Part shown: positions 1 through 7,036 of the stretch, piece after piece
Numbering within the stretch: the first letter of the stretch is position 1
How the letters are laid out: each line of letters begins with the position of its first letter
Assembly: GCA_900543515.1 (NCBI GenBank)
Contig: UQRW01000048.1
Coordinates: forward strand, 1-14,611
Reading direction: 5' to 3'
From: an uncultured Collinsella sp.
Lineage (GTDB): Bacteria; Actinomycetota; Coriobacteriia; Coriobacteriales; Coriobacteriaceae
Length of the DNA stretch: 14,611 bases
The notes under the pieces: generated by a model
The model's database searches: none
What the model saw: the letters and a program-made list of their open reading frames with translations, nothing else
Told to the model about the DNA's origin: nothing
Position numbers and translations under genes: made by a program

Positions 1-8
1 GCACGAGC

Positions 9-33
9 CGAAGAGCACTTAATGTGCTCTTCG
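9..33. other. 10-bp hairpin downstream of the P1 peptidase gene
   Basis: The arms CGAAGAGCAC and GTGCTCTTCG are perfectly complementary around a TTAAT loop. The hairpin lies about 65 bp beyond the stop of the leftward P1 peptidase gene. No T-tract follows on either strand, so it is a weak terminator candidate, perhaps for a gene beyond the left edge. The rest of 34-97 shows only a short ACCGG-GCAA-CCGGT hairpin and no gene that I can support. Confidence 0.4.
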
Positions 34-97
34 TGCGAGCCAGGACTGTAGAGCAGCAAACATAACCAAGCCCCACCGGGCAACCGGTCAGGTTAGG

Positions 98-1099
98 CTA
101 CTTCGCGGCGCCGGGGATGCCGTGGGAGGTTTTGGCGGTTTTGGCTCCGTTTACGATGGCGGTCTGTAGGGCCCTTACGGCGAGCATGCCCAGTAGGTCT
201 AGGGGAACGGCGGCGCTTGTCTGAGCGTCTAGTTTGCCGCTGGCGAGGGTGTAGATGGTGTCGCCGTCGTTGGTGGTGTGCGTGGGACGGATGGCGTGTG
301 CGTAGGCGTCTGCGGCCATCTGGGAGACCTTGGTGGCTTGTGCCTTAGTGAGTTCGACGTTGGTGACGATGCAGCTGATGGTGGTGTTGGTGCGGTCGAG
401 CGGCATCTGCATGGATCCGGCGGCAGCAAAGGCTGCGAGTTCCATGTCGATGATCTGGTCGCTATCGGCTGCGGCGCGCATACCGGCGACCCACTCGCCG
501 GTGAAGGGGTCGACAACGTTGCCGCAGGCGTTGACTGAGACCACGGCGCCCACCTTGATGGGGCCGAGCGCCACGGCGGCAGCGCCAAGGCCGGCCTTCA
601 TGCAGGTAGCGGGGCCCATGAGCTTACCCACGGTAGCGCCCGTGCCGGCGCCTACGTTGCCCTGTTCGAGCTTGGTGGGGGTGTTGTCGAGTGCTTCGCG
701 CACGGCGGCGATGCCGGCCTCAATGTCGGGGCGAACGGTGGGGTTACCAAAGGCGAGGTCGAAGATACAGCTCGAGCACACGATAGGCACCTGCGTGGGG
801 CCGACGGGAAGGCCGATGCCGCGGCTCTCAAGCTCGCGAGCGACGCCGCTTGCAGCCTCGAGGCCAAAGGCCGATCCGCCCGAAAGGCAGACGGCGTGGA
901 CCTTGTCGACGGTGTTCTCGGGTCGCAGCAGGTCGGTCTCGCGCGAAGCGGGAGCACCGCCGCGAACGTCAACGCCGCCGGTGGCGCCCTCGGGTGCCAC
1001 GATTACGGTGCAACCGGTGCCGGCCTCCTCGTCCGTATAGTTGCCATAGCAAAAGCCATCGACATCGCAGACGTCAATGGCCTCGAGCAGTGTATCCAT
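98..1099 (-). CDS. P1 family (S58, DmpA/NylC-like) self-processing peptidase
   Basis: This 333-residue protein belongs to the P1/S58 family of N-terminal nucleophile hydrolases, relatives of aminopeptidase DmpA and nylon oligomer hydrolase NylC. Recognisable blocks are CLSGGSAFGL (71-80), GNVGAGTGATVGK (147-159), GAVVSVNACGNVVDP (184-198) and RTNTTISCIVTN (236-247). By analogy with NylC (Asn/Thr) and DmpA (Gly/Ser), the precursor should cut itself between Asn238 and Thr239, leaving an alpha chain of about 238 residues and a beta chain of about 95 with Thr239 as nucleophile. No signal peptide is visible, so it is probably cytoplasmic. The ATG follows AGGAG at 6-bp spacing, which fixes the start. 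It lies about 100 bp downstream of maf, behind a hairpin, so co-transcription is uncertain. The natural substrate cannot be read from sequence; small peptides or amides are likely. Confidence 0.88.
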   Translation of the reverse strand: MDTLLEAIDVCDVDGFCYGNYTDEEAGTGCTVIVAPEGATGGVDVRGGAPASRETDLLRPENTVDKVHAVCLSGGSAFGLEAASGVARELESRGIGLPVGPTQVPIVCSSCIFDLAFGNPTVRPDIEAGIAAVREALDNTPTKLEQGNVGAGTGATVGKLMGPATCMKAGLGAAAVALGPIKVGAVVSVNACGNVVDPFTGEWVAGMRAAADSDQIIDMELAAFAAAGSMQMPLDRTNTTISCIVTNVELTKAQATKVSQMAADAYAHAIRPTHTTNDGDTIYTLASGKLDAQTSAAVPLDLLGMLAVRALQTAIVNGAKTAKTSHGIPGAAK

Positions 1100-1169
1100 G
1101 TTTAACTCCTATCGGTTTTCCGCCGCGCCTTGTGCCCGGTCGGGATCCGTACGGTACGCCAAAATTGTA

Positions 1170-1192
1170 GGCGCTGGGGGATACCCAGCGCC
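1170..1192 (-). terminator. Hairpin after maf
   Basis: A 9-bp GC-rich stem (GGCGCTGGG with CCCAGCGCC, loop GGATA) begins 8 bp after the maf stop. On the minus strand it is followed by TACAATTTT, a weak T-tract. It may end or attenuate the DJ-1/maf transcript before the P1 peptidase gene. I found no convincing promoter between it and that gene, so partial read-through is likely. Confidence 0.5.
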
Positions 1193-1200
1193 AGATGCAA

Positions 1201-1782
1201 TTACGAGAGTTTTTGAATCGCGCGCGCGACGCGGGCGATGGGTAGGCCCACCACGTTATAGAAGTCGCCCGAAATATCGTGCACGAGCATGCGGCCGCCT
1301 GTGCCCTGGATGCCGTAGGCGCCTGCCTTATCCATGGGCTCACCCGAGGCAACGTAGTGCTCGATCTGCTCGTCGGTGAGCTCGTAGAACGTCACGTCGG
1401 TCACATCGACAAACGACAGGCTTTCGGCGGCATGCGGGGCGGCCGTATCGCCTGCCTTAACGATGCAGACGCCGGTTGCGACCTGGTGCGTGCGGCCCGA
1501 AAGCTCACGGAGCATAGTGCGCGCCTCGTCCTCGGTTGCCGGCTTGCCCAGAATCTTGCCGTCAAAGGTGACGATGGTGTCGGCCGCGACCGTCAGCTCA
1601 TTGGGCTCGGCATACTCGGCAGCAACGGCAGCCGCCTTGGCGCGTGCCAAGCGCTCGACAAGCGTGAGCGGGGCCTCGCCATCAAAGGGCGTTTCGTCGA
1701 TATCCGCGGGAATCACGCGAATGTTGTAGCCTGCCTCGCGCATCAGCTCTATGCGGCGCGGTGATTGCGAAGCCAAAATCAT
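1201..1782 (-). CDS. maf: Maf family nucleoside triphosphate pyrophosphatase
   Basis: This 193-residue protein has the usual Maf length. It shows the N-terminal phosphate-binding SQSPRR (5-10), the VAADTIV block with the probable catalytic Asp68, LGKP (78-81), the DKAGAYGIQG motif (151-160) and a C-terminal GDFYNVVGLP (172-181). Maf proteins hydrolyse non-canonical or specific NTPs to NMP and pyrophosphate. The DKAGAYGIQG pattern fits the YhdE-type dTTP/UTP branch, but the substrate is inferred. The ATG overlaps the TGA of the upstream DJ-1 gene in an ATGA arrangement, which predicts translational coupling, so both are in one operon. Together they pair nucleotide-pool sanitation with a carbonyl-stress or damage-control protein. 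Confidence 0.93.
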   Translation of the reverse strand: MILASQSPRRIELMREAGYNIRVIPADIDETPFDGEAPLTLVERLARAKAAAVAAEYAEPNELTVAADTIVTFDGKILGKPATEDEARTMLRELSGRTHQVATGVCIVKAGDTAAPHAAESLSFVDVTDVTFYELTDEQIEHYVASGEPMDKAGAYGIQGTGGRMLVHDISGDFYNVVGLPIARVARAIQKLS

Positions 1783-2321
1783 AGTTGGATGCCCTCGGCG
1801 ACCTTCTCGACAGCCTTGTCGCCGGCGATCGTGCGCAGCAGCTCAAGCGCAAAGGGGAGCGACTGGGCCATGCCGCTGGCGGTGATGATGTTGCCGTCTT
1901 GCGTAACCTTCTCGCCGGTATAGGCGCCCTCGGGGAAGCTTTTCTCAAAGCCAGGGAAGCACGTGGCGTGGCGCCCCTCGAGCAGGTCGAGCTCGCCCAG
2001 GATAAACGGGGCGGCGCAGATGGCGGCGACGTGCTTGGTCGCGGCGAACTCGCAGACCACGTCGCAGACGCGCTGATCGGCGCGCAGGTTGGTGGCACCG
2101 GGCAGGCCGCCGGGCAGCACGACGCAGTCGTACTCGTCAAAGTCGATCTCATCAAAGAGCGCATCGCAGGTCACGGGGATCTGCAGCGAGCTTACGACCT
2201 CGCGCGTGGGCATAATCGAGACGAGCGTGGCGCGCACGCCGCCGCGACGCATGACATCGACCATGGTCAGGCATTCAATCGTTTCAAAGCCATCGGCGGC
2301 AAGAACGGCAACGCTGGGCAT
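1779..2321 (-). CDS. DJ-1/PfpI (YajL/ThiJ-like) family protein
   Basis: This 180-residue protein has the DJ-1 flavodoxin-like fold signature: AVLAADGFETIE (5-16) with the conserved acidic residue Glu16, VVLPGGLPGATNL (67-79), and the nucleophile elbow AAICAAPFIL with Cys102. Family members act in carbonyl or oxidative-stress defence (glyoxalase III or deglycase activities are claimed for some) and redox sensing; which applies here is unknown. I place the start at 2321 because AAAGGA lies 6 bp upstream of that ATG and the protein then begins in the family's usual way (MPSVAVLAADGF). A longer in-frame extension to 2387 lacks a ribosome site and would overlap the likely promoter. Its last codons overlap the maf start (ATGA). 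Confidence 0.9.
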   Translation of the reverse strand: MPSVAVLAADGFETIECLTMVDVMRRGGVRATLVSIMPTREVVSSLQIPVTCDALFDEIDFDEYDCVVLPGGLPGATNLRADQRVCDVVCEFAATKHVAAICAAPFILGELDLLEGRHATCFPGFEKSFPEGAYTGEKVTQDGNIITASGMAQSLPFALELLRTIAGDKAVEKVAEGIQL

Positions 2322-2358
2322 AAGGGTTCCTTTCATAGGGCGGCATACAATTAGCCGT

Positions 2359-2387
2359 CTTATACCCCGAAGACCCCCGCTTGCCAC
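2359..2387 (-). promoter_or_regulatory. Candidate sigma70-type promoter for the DJ-1/maf operon
   Basis: On the minus strand GTGGCA (2387-2382) and TATAAG (2364-2359) are separated by 17 bp, matching -35 and -10 boxes at 4/6 and 5/6. The predicted start near 2352 gives a leader of about 30 nt that contains the AAAGGA ribosome site. It lies just after the palindrome that may end rlmD transcription, where a promoter is expected. Confidence 0.5.
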
Positions 2388-2410
2388 GCTCGATTTCCCA
2401 ATGTTTAAAA

Positions 2411-2464
2411 GGGACGGGGATTAAATAATCATTCGGTACAAATTGATCATTTAATCCCCGTCCC
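2411..2464. repeat. Long palindrome, REP-like or terminator
   Basis: Perfect 16-bp arms (GGGACGGGGATTAAAT at 2411-2426, ATTTAATCCCCGTCCC at 2449-2464) flank a 22-bp centre that can pair further (ATCA with TGAT) past one mismatch. On the minus strand it lies 15 bp after the rlmD stop and is followed by TTTTAAAC, so it could end rlmD. Its GGGACGGGGATTAA arms differ in base make-up from ordinary terminators and resemble dispersed REP-type palindromes, but no second copy is in the window. Confidence 0.65.
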
Positions 2465-2478
2465 AGAAAAATCATCAG

Positions 2479-3792
2479 CTAGTTGCGCCTAAGGTGGACG
2501 ACGGTCTCGCAGTGGAAGGTTTGTGGGAACAGATCGACTGGCGTGATCTTTACGGGGGAGAAGGTGCCTTCTTCGACAAAGCGTTTGAGATCGCGCGCCA
2601 GGGTGGCCGGGTCGCAGCTCACATAGGCGACATCGCGAGCGCTTGTGCTGGCGATGAGGTCGATGGCCTCAGGTGCTAGGCCTGCACGCGGCGGGTCGAC
2701 TACTAGGACATCGGCGTCCTGGTCGGGGAACTCGCGCACCGCGTCTCCGCCAATGACGTCGACGTTATCAAGCTTGTTGATTTCCAGGTTACGGCGTAGA
2801 TCGCGCACGGCGGGGCCGTAGGCCTCGACGGCAGCGACAAAGTCGCAGCGGCGGGCGAGCGGCAGGGTAAAGGTGCCGGCACCGCAGTACAGGTCCACGG
2901 CAAGCTCGTCTTCCTGCGGATCGAGCGCCTCCATAACGAGCTCGATCAAAATCTCGGCGCCCTTGGTGTTGACTTGGAAAAACGATGGGGCGGACAGGCG
3001 CATCTGGCCGTCAGCGATGTTCTCGGTCCACGAGCCCTCACCGGCGAGCATCTCCACCTTAGAGACACGGCGGGCCTTCTTTTCGCCCTTGCTCATCACG
3101 CGCACGATGCTCGTGGGATGAGCGGCGTCCGCCAGCACGCGGGAGACCTGCGAGCGCGGAAAAGAGCCTGTCGGCGTCCAGAGTGCGACCTCGAGTGCCT
3201 TGGTGCGGCGCGATGCGCGAATGCCCACGCGTTCGAGCCCCAAGTCATGGCTGCCGCTTAGATAGTTAAGTGCGCCGACGACCGATTTGAGTGCCTTCGG
3301 GAAGCGCTTATCGAACAGCGGACACATATCGACGGTCACGATTTTGCTGGGGTCGACACCGTGCATGCCAAGGCGCACGCGACCGTTGACGACGGTCGGT
3401 TCGAGCTCGATTTTATTGCGGTAGCCCCAGTCGTCCTTGGTGTGGCAGATGGGCTGTACCAACTCATCGACCTGCTCAGGAGCGAACTTGCCGATGCGCT
3501 CGAGCGTGGAGCGCAGGTTTTGCTCCTTGGCGGCGAGCTGTGCCGTGCGTGAGAGATTGCCCCACGAGCAGCCGCCGCAGATGCCCACGAAGGGGCAGGG
3601 AGGCTGAATGCGATCGGGGCTTGGCTCCAGAATCTCGGTGGTGCGGGCGCGCATGAACGACTTGCCGTCCTGTACGACCTCGGCCTCGACGATGTCGCCT
3701 GCCACGGCACCCTGCACAAAGACGGCCTTGCCGTTGTCGGCGTGCGCCAGCCCGTCGGCGCCGTAGGTCATCGATTCTATAGTGAGCTTCAT
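2479..3792 (-). CDS. RlmD/RlmCD-like [4Fe-4S] class I SAM-dependent RNA uracil-C5 methyltransferase
   Basis: This 437-residue protein has the RumA/TrmA family layout. An N-terminal TRAM RNA-binding domain (about 1-58) is followed by an iron-sulfur cluster with Cys66, Cys72 and Cys75 (CPFVGICGGC) plus Cys157 (DMCPLF). The SAM-binding domain has DLYCGAG (300-306) and VDPPRAG (365-371). The nucleophile is Cys393 in YVSCDPATLARD, and DLFPQTFHCE near the C-terminus carries the probable general base Glu429. It should make 5-methyluridine in rRNA (23S), but the target base cannot be read from sequence. I start at MKLTIESMTYG, where the TRAM domain begins, with AGGCAGG upstream; a 12-residue extension to 3828 is possible but not needed. 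A terminator separates it from ppk upstream. Confidence 0.9.
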   Translation of the reverse strand: MKLTIESMTYGADGLAHADNGKAVFVQGAVAGDIVEAEVVQDGKSFMRARTTEILEPSPDRIQPPCPFVGICGGCSWGNLSRTAQLAAKEQNLRSTLERIGKFAPEQVDELVQPICHTKDDWGYRNKIELEPTVVNGRVRLGMHGVDPSKIVTVDMCPLFDKRFPKALKSVVGALNYLSGSHDLGLERVGIRASRRTKALEVALWTPTGSFPRSQVSRVLADAAHPTSIVRVMSKGEKKARRVSKVEMLAGEGSWTENIADGQMRLSAPSFFQVNTKGAEILIELVMEALDPQEDELAVDLYCGAGTFTLPLARRCDFVAAVEAYGPAVRDLRRNLEINKLDNVDVIGGDAVREFPDQDADVLVVDPPRAGLAPEAIDLIASTSARDVAYVSCDPATLARDLKRFVEEGTFSPVKITPVDLFPQTFHCETVVHLRRN

Positions 3793-3840
3793 ATTCCTGC
3801 CTGTCATTCGCGTTGTTGTTCGCACCATGGTAGCAGGGAA

Positions 3841-3882
3841 AAGCGCCCCGCATCCGAGGCTTTCCTCAAATGCGGGGCGCTT
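3841..3882 (-). terminator. Intrinsic terminator of ppk
   Basis: Perfect 13-bp arms (AAGCGCCCCGCAT and ATGCGGGGCGCTT) enclose an inner GAGG/CCTC stem. On the minus strand the stem runs into CTTTTCCC. It begins 24 bp after the ppk stop and lies before rlmD. Confidence 0.8.
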
Positions 3883-3905
3883 CTACAAACCGCTTCTACA
3901 AACGA

Positions 3906-6479
3906 CTATTTCGTCTTGCCGGTAATGAGCGTCTTAAGACCCAGGCCGATCAGACCCAGGCCCATGCGCACGCGACCGGGGCGATGGCGCTCGATGGCCT
4001 TGGTCTTGCCGGCGGGCTTATCGCGACGGGCACTCGTCCCGGGTGCGGACTTGGTGACCTGCGGCTCGGGCTGAGGTGCAGGTGCAGGCTCGGGCTCAAT
4101 GACGGTCGCCTGGACCTCTTGGACCTTGGGCGTGGTCGGCTGCGGATCAGGAGCTGGGGCGGGCTTTGCCTCGGCGGCGGGCTCCGGAGTCGCGGTAGCG
4201 GGCTCGGGCGCTTTCTCCATGGCGGGCTCTGCGGCAGCCTCGGGCTCATTCACCGGGGGAGCGGCAACCGCTTCCGGTTTGGCGGCTGCCCCATGTTCAA
4301 CCTCGGCCTGAATAGCTTCTTCGGCCACACGTTCCTTCTCCTGTGCGCGCTGCTGCGCGGCGGCCTCGGCGTTGCGATAGGCACGCTCCAGTAGAGCTTC
4401 CTGCGAGTTGAAGGGTTTCTCACCCTCTGCACACTCCACGGGGACCCAGGTGCCGTCGCTCGTGAGGCTGCGGGCCTTCACGTTGTCCTGCAGCTGCATG
4501 CCCATGTACTCGTGTACCAGGGCGCGGCAGGTGGGGTCGAGCACGGGGAAGGCGATCTCCACGCGGTGCTCGGTGTTGCGTGTCATCATGTCTGCCGAGC
4601 TCAGGTAAATCATGTCCGAGTCCACGCCAAAAGCGTAAACACGGGCGTGCTCCAAAAAGCGTCCGACGATGGAGCGGACATGCACGTTCTCGGTCTTGCC
4701 CGGAACACCGGGCTTGAGGCACGAGATGCCGCGGATGATCATGTCTACGCGCACGCCGGCACACGATGCCTCGGCGATCTTGTCGATAACCTCGCGGTCG
4801 GTCAGCGAGTTGAGCTTAAAGAACACGCGGGCGGGCTCGCCGGCAAGGGCGCGCTGGATCTCGCGGTCAAGCCCGCGCATGATGAGCGGTTTCAGTCCGA
4901 CGGGCGCCACACCCAGGAAGCGGTAATCGCCGCGCAGGTTGCCCAGCGACAGATTGCGGAAGAACAAGTTGGCGTCCTCGCCGATGCCGGGATGGGCGGT
5001 CATGAGCATAAAGTCGCTGTAGAGCTTGGCCGTCTTCTCGTTAAAGTTGCCGGTGCCCAACAGCGTCAGGCGTGTAAGCGCCATGCCCTCGCGATAGGTG
5101 AGCTGGCAGATCTTGGAGTGGCACTTAAAGCCCTCGGAGCCGTAGATGACGGTGCAGCCTGCCTCTTCCAGACGCTCGGCCCACTCGATGTTGTTCTGCT
5201 CGTCGAAGCGGGCGCGGAGCTCCATGAGCACCGTGACCTCTTTGCCGTTTTCGGCGGCATCGATGAGCGACTCGCACAGACGGCTCTGCTTGGCCACGCG
5301 GTAGAGCGTGATGCGCAACGAGATGCACTCGGGGTCGTAGGCGGCCTCGTGCACCAGATCCAGGAAGGGGTTCATGGCCTCATAGGGATAAAAGAGCAGC
5401 TTGTCGTGCTGAAGTACCTGCTCGCGGATGGAGCGGGTCATATCGATGGTGGGGTTGGGCTGCGGCTTAAACGGCGTAAAGAGCAGCTCGTTGCGCAGGT
5501 GCTCGGGAATCTTGCCCTCAATGCCGAAGACGTAGCCCAGGTTGAGCGGGATATCGCAGGTAAAGACAGAGCGGCGCGAAAGCTCGAGCGCCTTGCGGAT
5601 AGTCTTGAGCGTTGCCTTCTCGAGCGACCCCGAGACCGCGAGCACTACCGGCTGCAGGCGCAGGCGCTTCTTGAGGATGCGCTTCATGTGCTGGCGGTAG
5701 TCCTCTTCCTCTTCGACGCCCTCGCCGTCCGGATCGATGTCGGCGTTGCGGGTGACGCGGATCAGCGCACGATCCAGCGGCTTATAGGAGCCAAAGCAGC
5801 TGTCCAAGCAGGCGAGGATGACGCCCTCGAGCAAGATGTAGGAGTAGGTGCCGGTGGGCGAGGGGATCTCGACCACGCGGTTCATTGAGGCGGGAATCTC
5901 GATAAGGCCCAGCAGGCTCTCCTCGTCGGTGGCGCCGTCCAGACCACAGGCCAGATAGAGCGCGCCATTGCGCAGGTTGGGGAAGGGGTGGCGCGGATCG
6001 ATGACCAGCGGCGAGATGACCGGTGACACGTAGGCCTGGAAGTAGCGGGTTACAAAGGTGCGCTCCTCGGGCGTAAGCGAATCGATGCGGGCGCGGTGAA
6101 CGCCCAAGGTGTCGAGCTTGCCCTCGATGCTCTTAAAGATGGACTCCCAACGGGTAAGGAGCCCGGGCATTTCGGCCATGACAGCATCGACCTGTTCGGA
6201 GGCGGTCATATTGCTCTTGTTGTCGACAGGTTGTTTTTTGAGCTCCGCCAGATCGGACAGGCCGCCCACGCGCACCATGAGAAACTCGTCGAGGTTAGAC
6301 TCGAAAATCGACACGAACTTTAGACGCTCGAACAGCGGAACGGTCTCATCGAAGGCTTCGTCAAGCACGCGGTTGTCAAAGCGTAGCCAGCTGAGCTCTC
6401 GGTTTTGCGTGTACGAGAAGTCGCGCGGCGGTTTGCGCAGCTTTGCGGCGGCTTGCTTCTTTTCGATTTTGCTCGGCAT
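3906..6479 (-). CDS. ppk: Polyphosphate kinase 1 with long C-terminal extension
   Basis: PPK1 reversibly polymerises the gamma phosphate of ATP into polyphosphate. Residue numbers refer to the 857-residue form starting at MPSKIEKK. The N-terminal block has NRELSWLRFDNRVLDEA and the head domain follows. The catalytic domains carry LLFYPYEAMNPFL, ISLRITLYRV, and His454 in FKCHSKICQ, the likely phosphohistidine. His611 (LEHARVY) and SSADMMTRNTEHRVE form the second site. The core ends near residue 703, the family's usual length. About 150 more residues follow: an Ala/Pro/Glu-rich stretch, then a basic end with MGLGLIGLGLKTLITGKTK. The start is chosen with GGA 9 bp upstream; an ATG two codons earlier (6485) is equally possible. 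A 15-residue GTG-initiated extension lacks support. Translation stops just before a strong terminator. Confidence 0.93.
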   Translation of the reverse strand: MPSKIEKKQAAAKLRKPPRDFSYTQNRELSWLRFDNRVLDEAFDETVPLFERLKFVSIFESNLDEFLMVRVGGLSDLAELKKQPVDNKSNMTASEQVDAVMAEMPGLLTRWESIFKSIEGKLDTLGVHRARIDSLTPEERTFVTRYFQAYVSPVISPLVIDPRHPFPNLRNGALYLACGLDGATDEESLLGLIEIPASMNRVVEIPSPTGTYSYILLEGVILACLDSCFGSYKPLDRALIRVTRNADIDPDGEGVEEEEDYRQHMKRILKKRLRLQPVVLAVSGSLEKATLKTIRKALELSRRSVFTCDIPLNLGYVFGIEGKIPEHLRNELLFTPFKPQPNPTIDMTRSIREQVLQHDKLLFYPYEAMNPFLDLVHEAAYDPECISLRITLYRVAKQSRLCESLIDAAENGKEVTVLMELRARFDEQNNIEWAERLEEAGCTVIYGSEGFKCHSKICQLTYREGMALTRLTLLGTGNFNEKTAKLYSDFMLMTAHPGIGEDANLFFRNLSLGNLRGDYRFLGVAPVGLKPLIMRGLDREIQRALAGEPARVFFKLNSLTDREVIDKIAEASCAGVRVDMIIRGISCLKPGVPGKTENVHVRSIVGRFLEHARVYAFGVDSDMIYLSSADMMTRNTEHRVEIAFPVLDPTCRALVHEYMGMQLQDNVKARSLTSDGTWVPVECAEGEKPFNSQEALLERAYRNAEAAAQQRAQEKERVAEEAIQAEVEHGAAAKPEAVAAPPVNEPEAAAEPAMEKAPEPATATPEPAAEAKPAPAPDPQPTTPKVQEVQATVIEPEPAPAPQPEPQVTKSAPGTSARRDKPAGKTKAIERHRPGRVRMGLGLIGLGLKTLITGKTK

Positions 6480-6524
6480 ATGCATCTGTCCGTTCAGTCC
6501 CCACAAGGGACGGTAGCCTAACAC

Positions 6525-6888
6525 TAATCACTATTGTCTCAATTTAGTCGACCTGTGGCACGGACGCATCGCGCGAACGGTATCTTTACCTACTTCTTAC
6601 GCTGCCAAGGCATGCAACTAACTGCCCAACTCGTTTAGAAACAATCTATATCCATACTCAATTGGTGAGGATGTATGAATAAGAATGATTGAGAGCTGAA
6701 TATAATCGAATCCAAATTGAATCATGAACAAACGACATATATATGCAGAAAACCGTTTTAGCTATGCAATTCCTAAACATGAAAATATTTGTGCAATCTA
6801 GCTTAATTCCTTAGAAAAAAGAACATTTACCTTTGAAAACCTGCTTTAGAGAACCGAAGTGCATCATGGGGGAATCATATGAGATATA
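6525..6888. other. AT-rich divergent intergenic region
   Basis: No gene is supported here. The stretch from about 6590 is much more AT-rich than the flanking genes. It shares scattered blocks with the region before arcA copy 2: the GATACCGTTC half-site, TGAATAAGAATGA at 6676-6688 (TGAATAAAAATGA at 9788-9800), and a GAAGTG...CAT segment leading into the paired CCGTTC elements. It is best read as a diverged long upstream regulatory region. I could not assign a clear ppk promoter. Confidence 0.5.
6575..6584 (-). promoter_or_regulatory. Isolated GATACCGTTC half-site
   Basis: The 10-mer GAACGGTATC (GATACCGTTC on the minus strand) recurs exactly at 9723-9732 upstream of arcA copy 2 and contains the CCGTTC core of the paired arcA promoter elements. 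It sits between the divergent ppk and arcA copy 1 genes. Binding by the same regulator is an inference. Confidence 0.35.
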
Positions 6889-6954
6889 CCGTTCATCGCA
6901 CTTTGCTGACCGTTCGGGGGCGAGGTGGAATTGCAGGTGGTTTTTGGATATAAC
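6889..6954 (+). promoter_or_regulatory. arcA copy 1 promoter with paired CCGTTC elements
   Basis: CCGTTC occurs at 6889 and 6910, exactly 21 bp (two helical turns) apart. The second copy leads into GGGGGCGAGGTGGAA, and the -10 box TATAAC lies at 6949-6954. The -35 position (6926-6931, TGGAAT) matches TTGACA poorly, as expected for an activator-dependent promoter. Every spacing is reproduced before arcA copy 2. The activator is unknown. Confidence 0.6.
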
Positions 6955-6961
6955 TAGAGCT

Positions 6962-7036
6962 GTCAGCAAGCAGCGTCCCATACGGAGGGACGCTGATACA
7001 TTCGGCCAGTAAGGCCCGAAAGAAAGGTAGGAGGCC
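6962..7036 (+). promoter_or_regulatory. arcA copy 1 structured leader with two stem-loops
   Basis: Transcription should begin near 6961. Stem 1 pairs CAGCGTCCC (6971-6979) with GGGACGCTG (6987-6995) around the loop ATACGGA. Stem 2 pairs TTCGGCC (7001-7007) with GGCCCGAA (7013-7020), leaving one bulged C. Both have counterparts of different sequence but the same shape before arcA copy 2. A ribosome site (AAAGG, and AGGAGG two bases from the ATG) follows. Confidence 0.55.

Noticed and set aside
1..97. Possible tRNA or other structured RNA at the left edge
   Set aside because: A hairpin and a GCAA-capped stem are present, but I could not find a cloverleaf, T-loop GTTC signature or conserved core of a known RNA.
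330..1040. 236-codon open frame on the plus strand inside the P1 peptidase gene
   Set aside because: It is antisense to a gene with clear family motifs and its product is low-complexity A/S/P/R.
4512..5888. 458-codon open frame on the plus strand inside ppk
   Set aside because: It runs opposite to an unmistakable PPK1 gene and has the compositional look of a shadow frame with no recognisable motif.
6660..6700. ArgR-type ARG box around TGAAT in the AT-rich upstream regions
   Set aside because: TGAAT half-sites occur, but no convincing inverted ATTCA partner at the right distance is seen in either copy.
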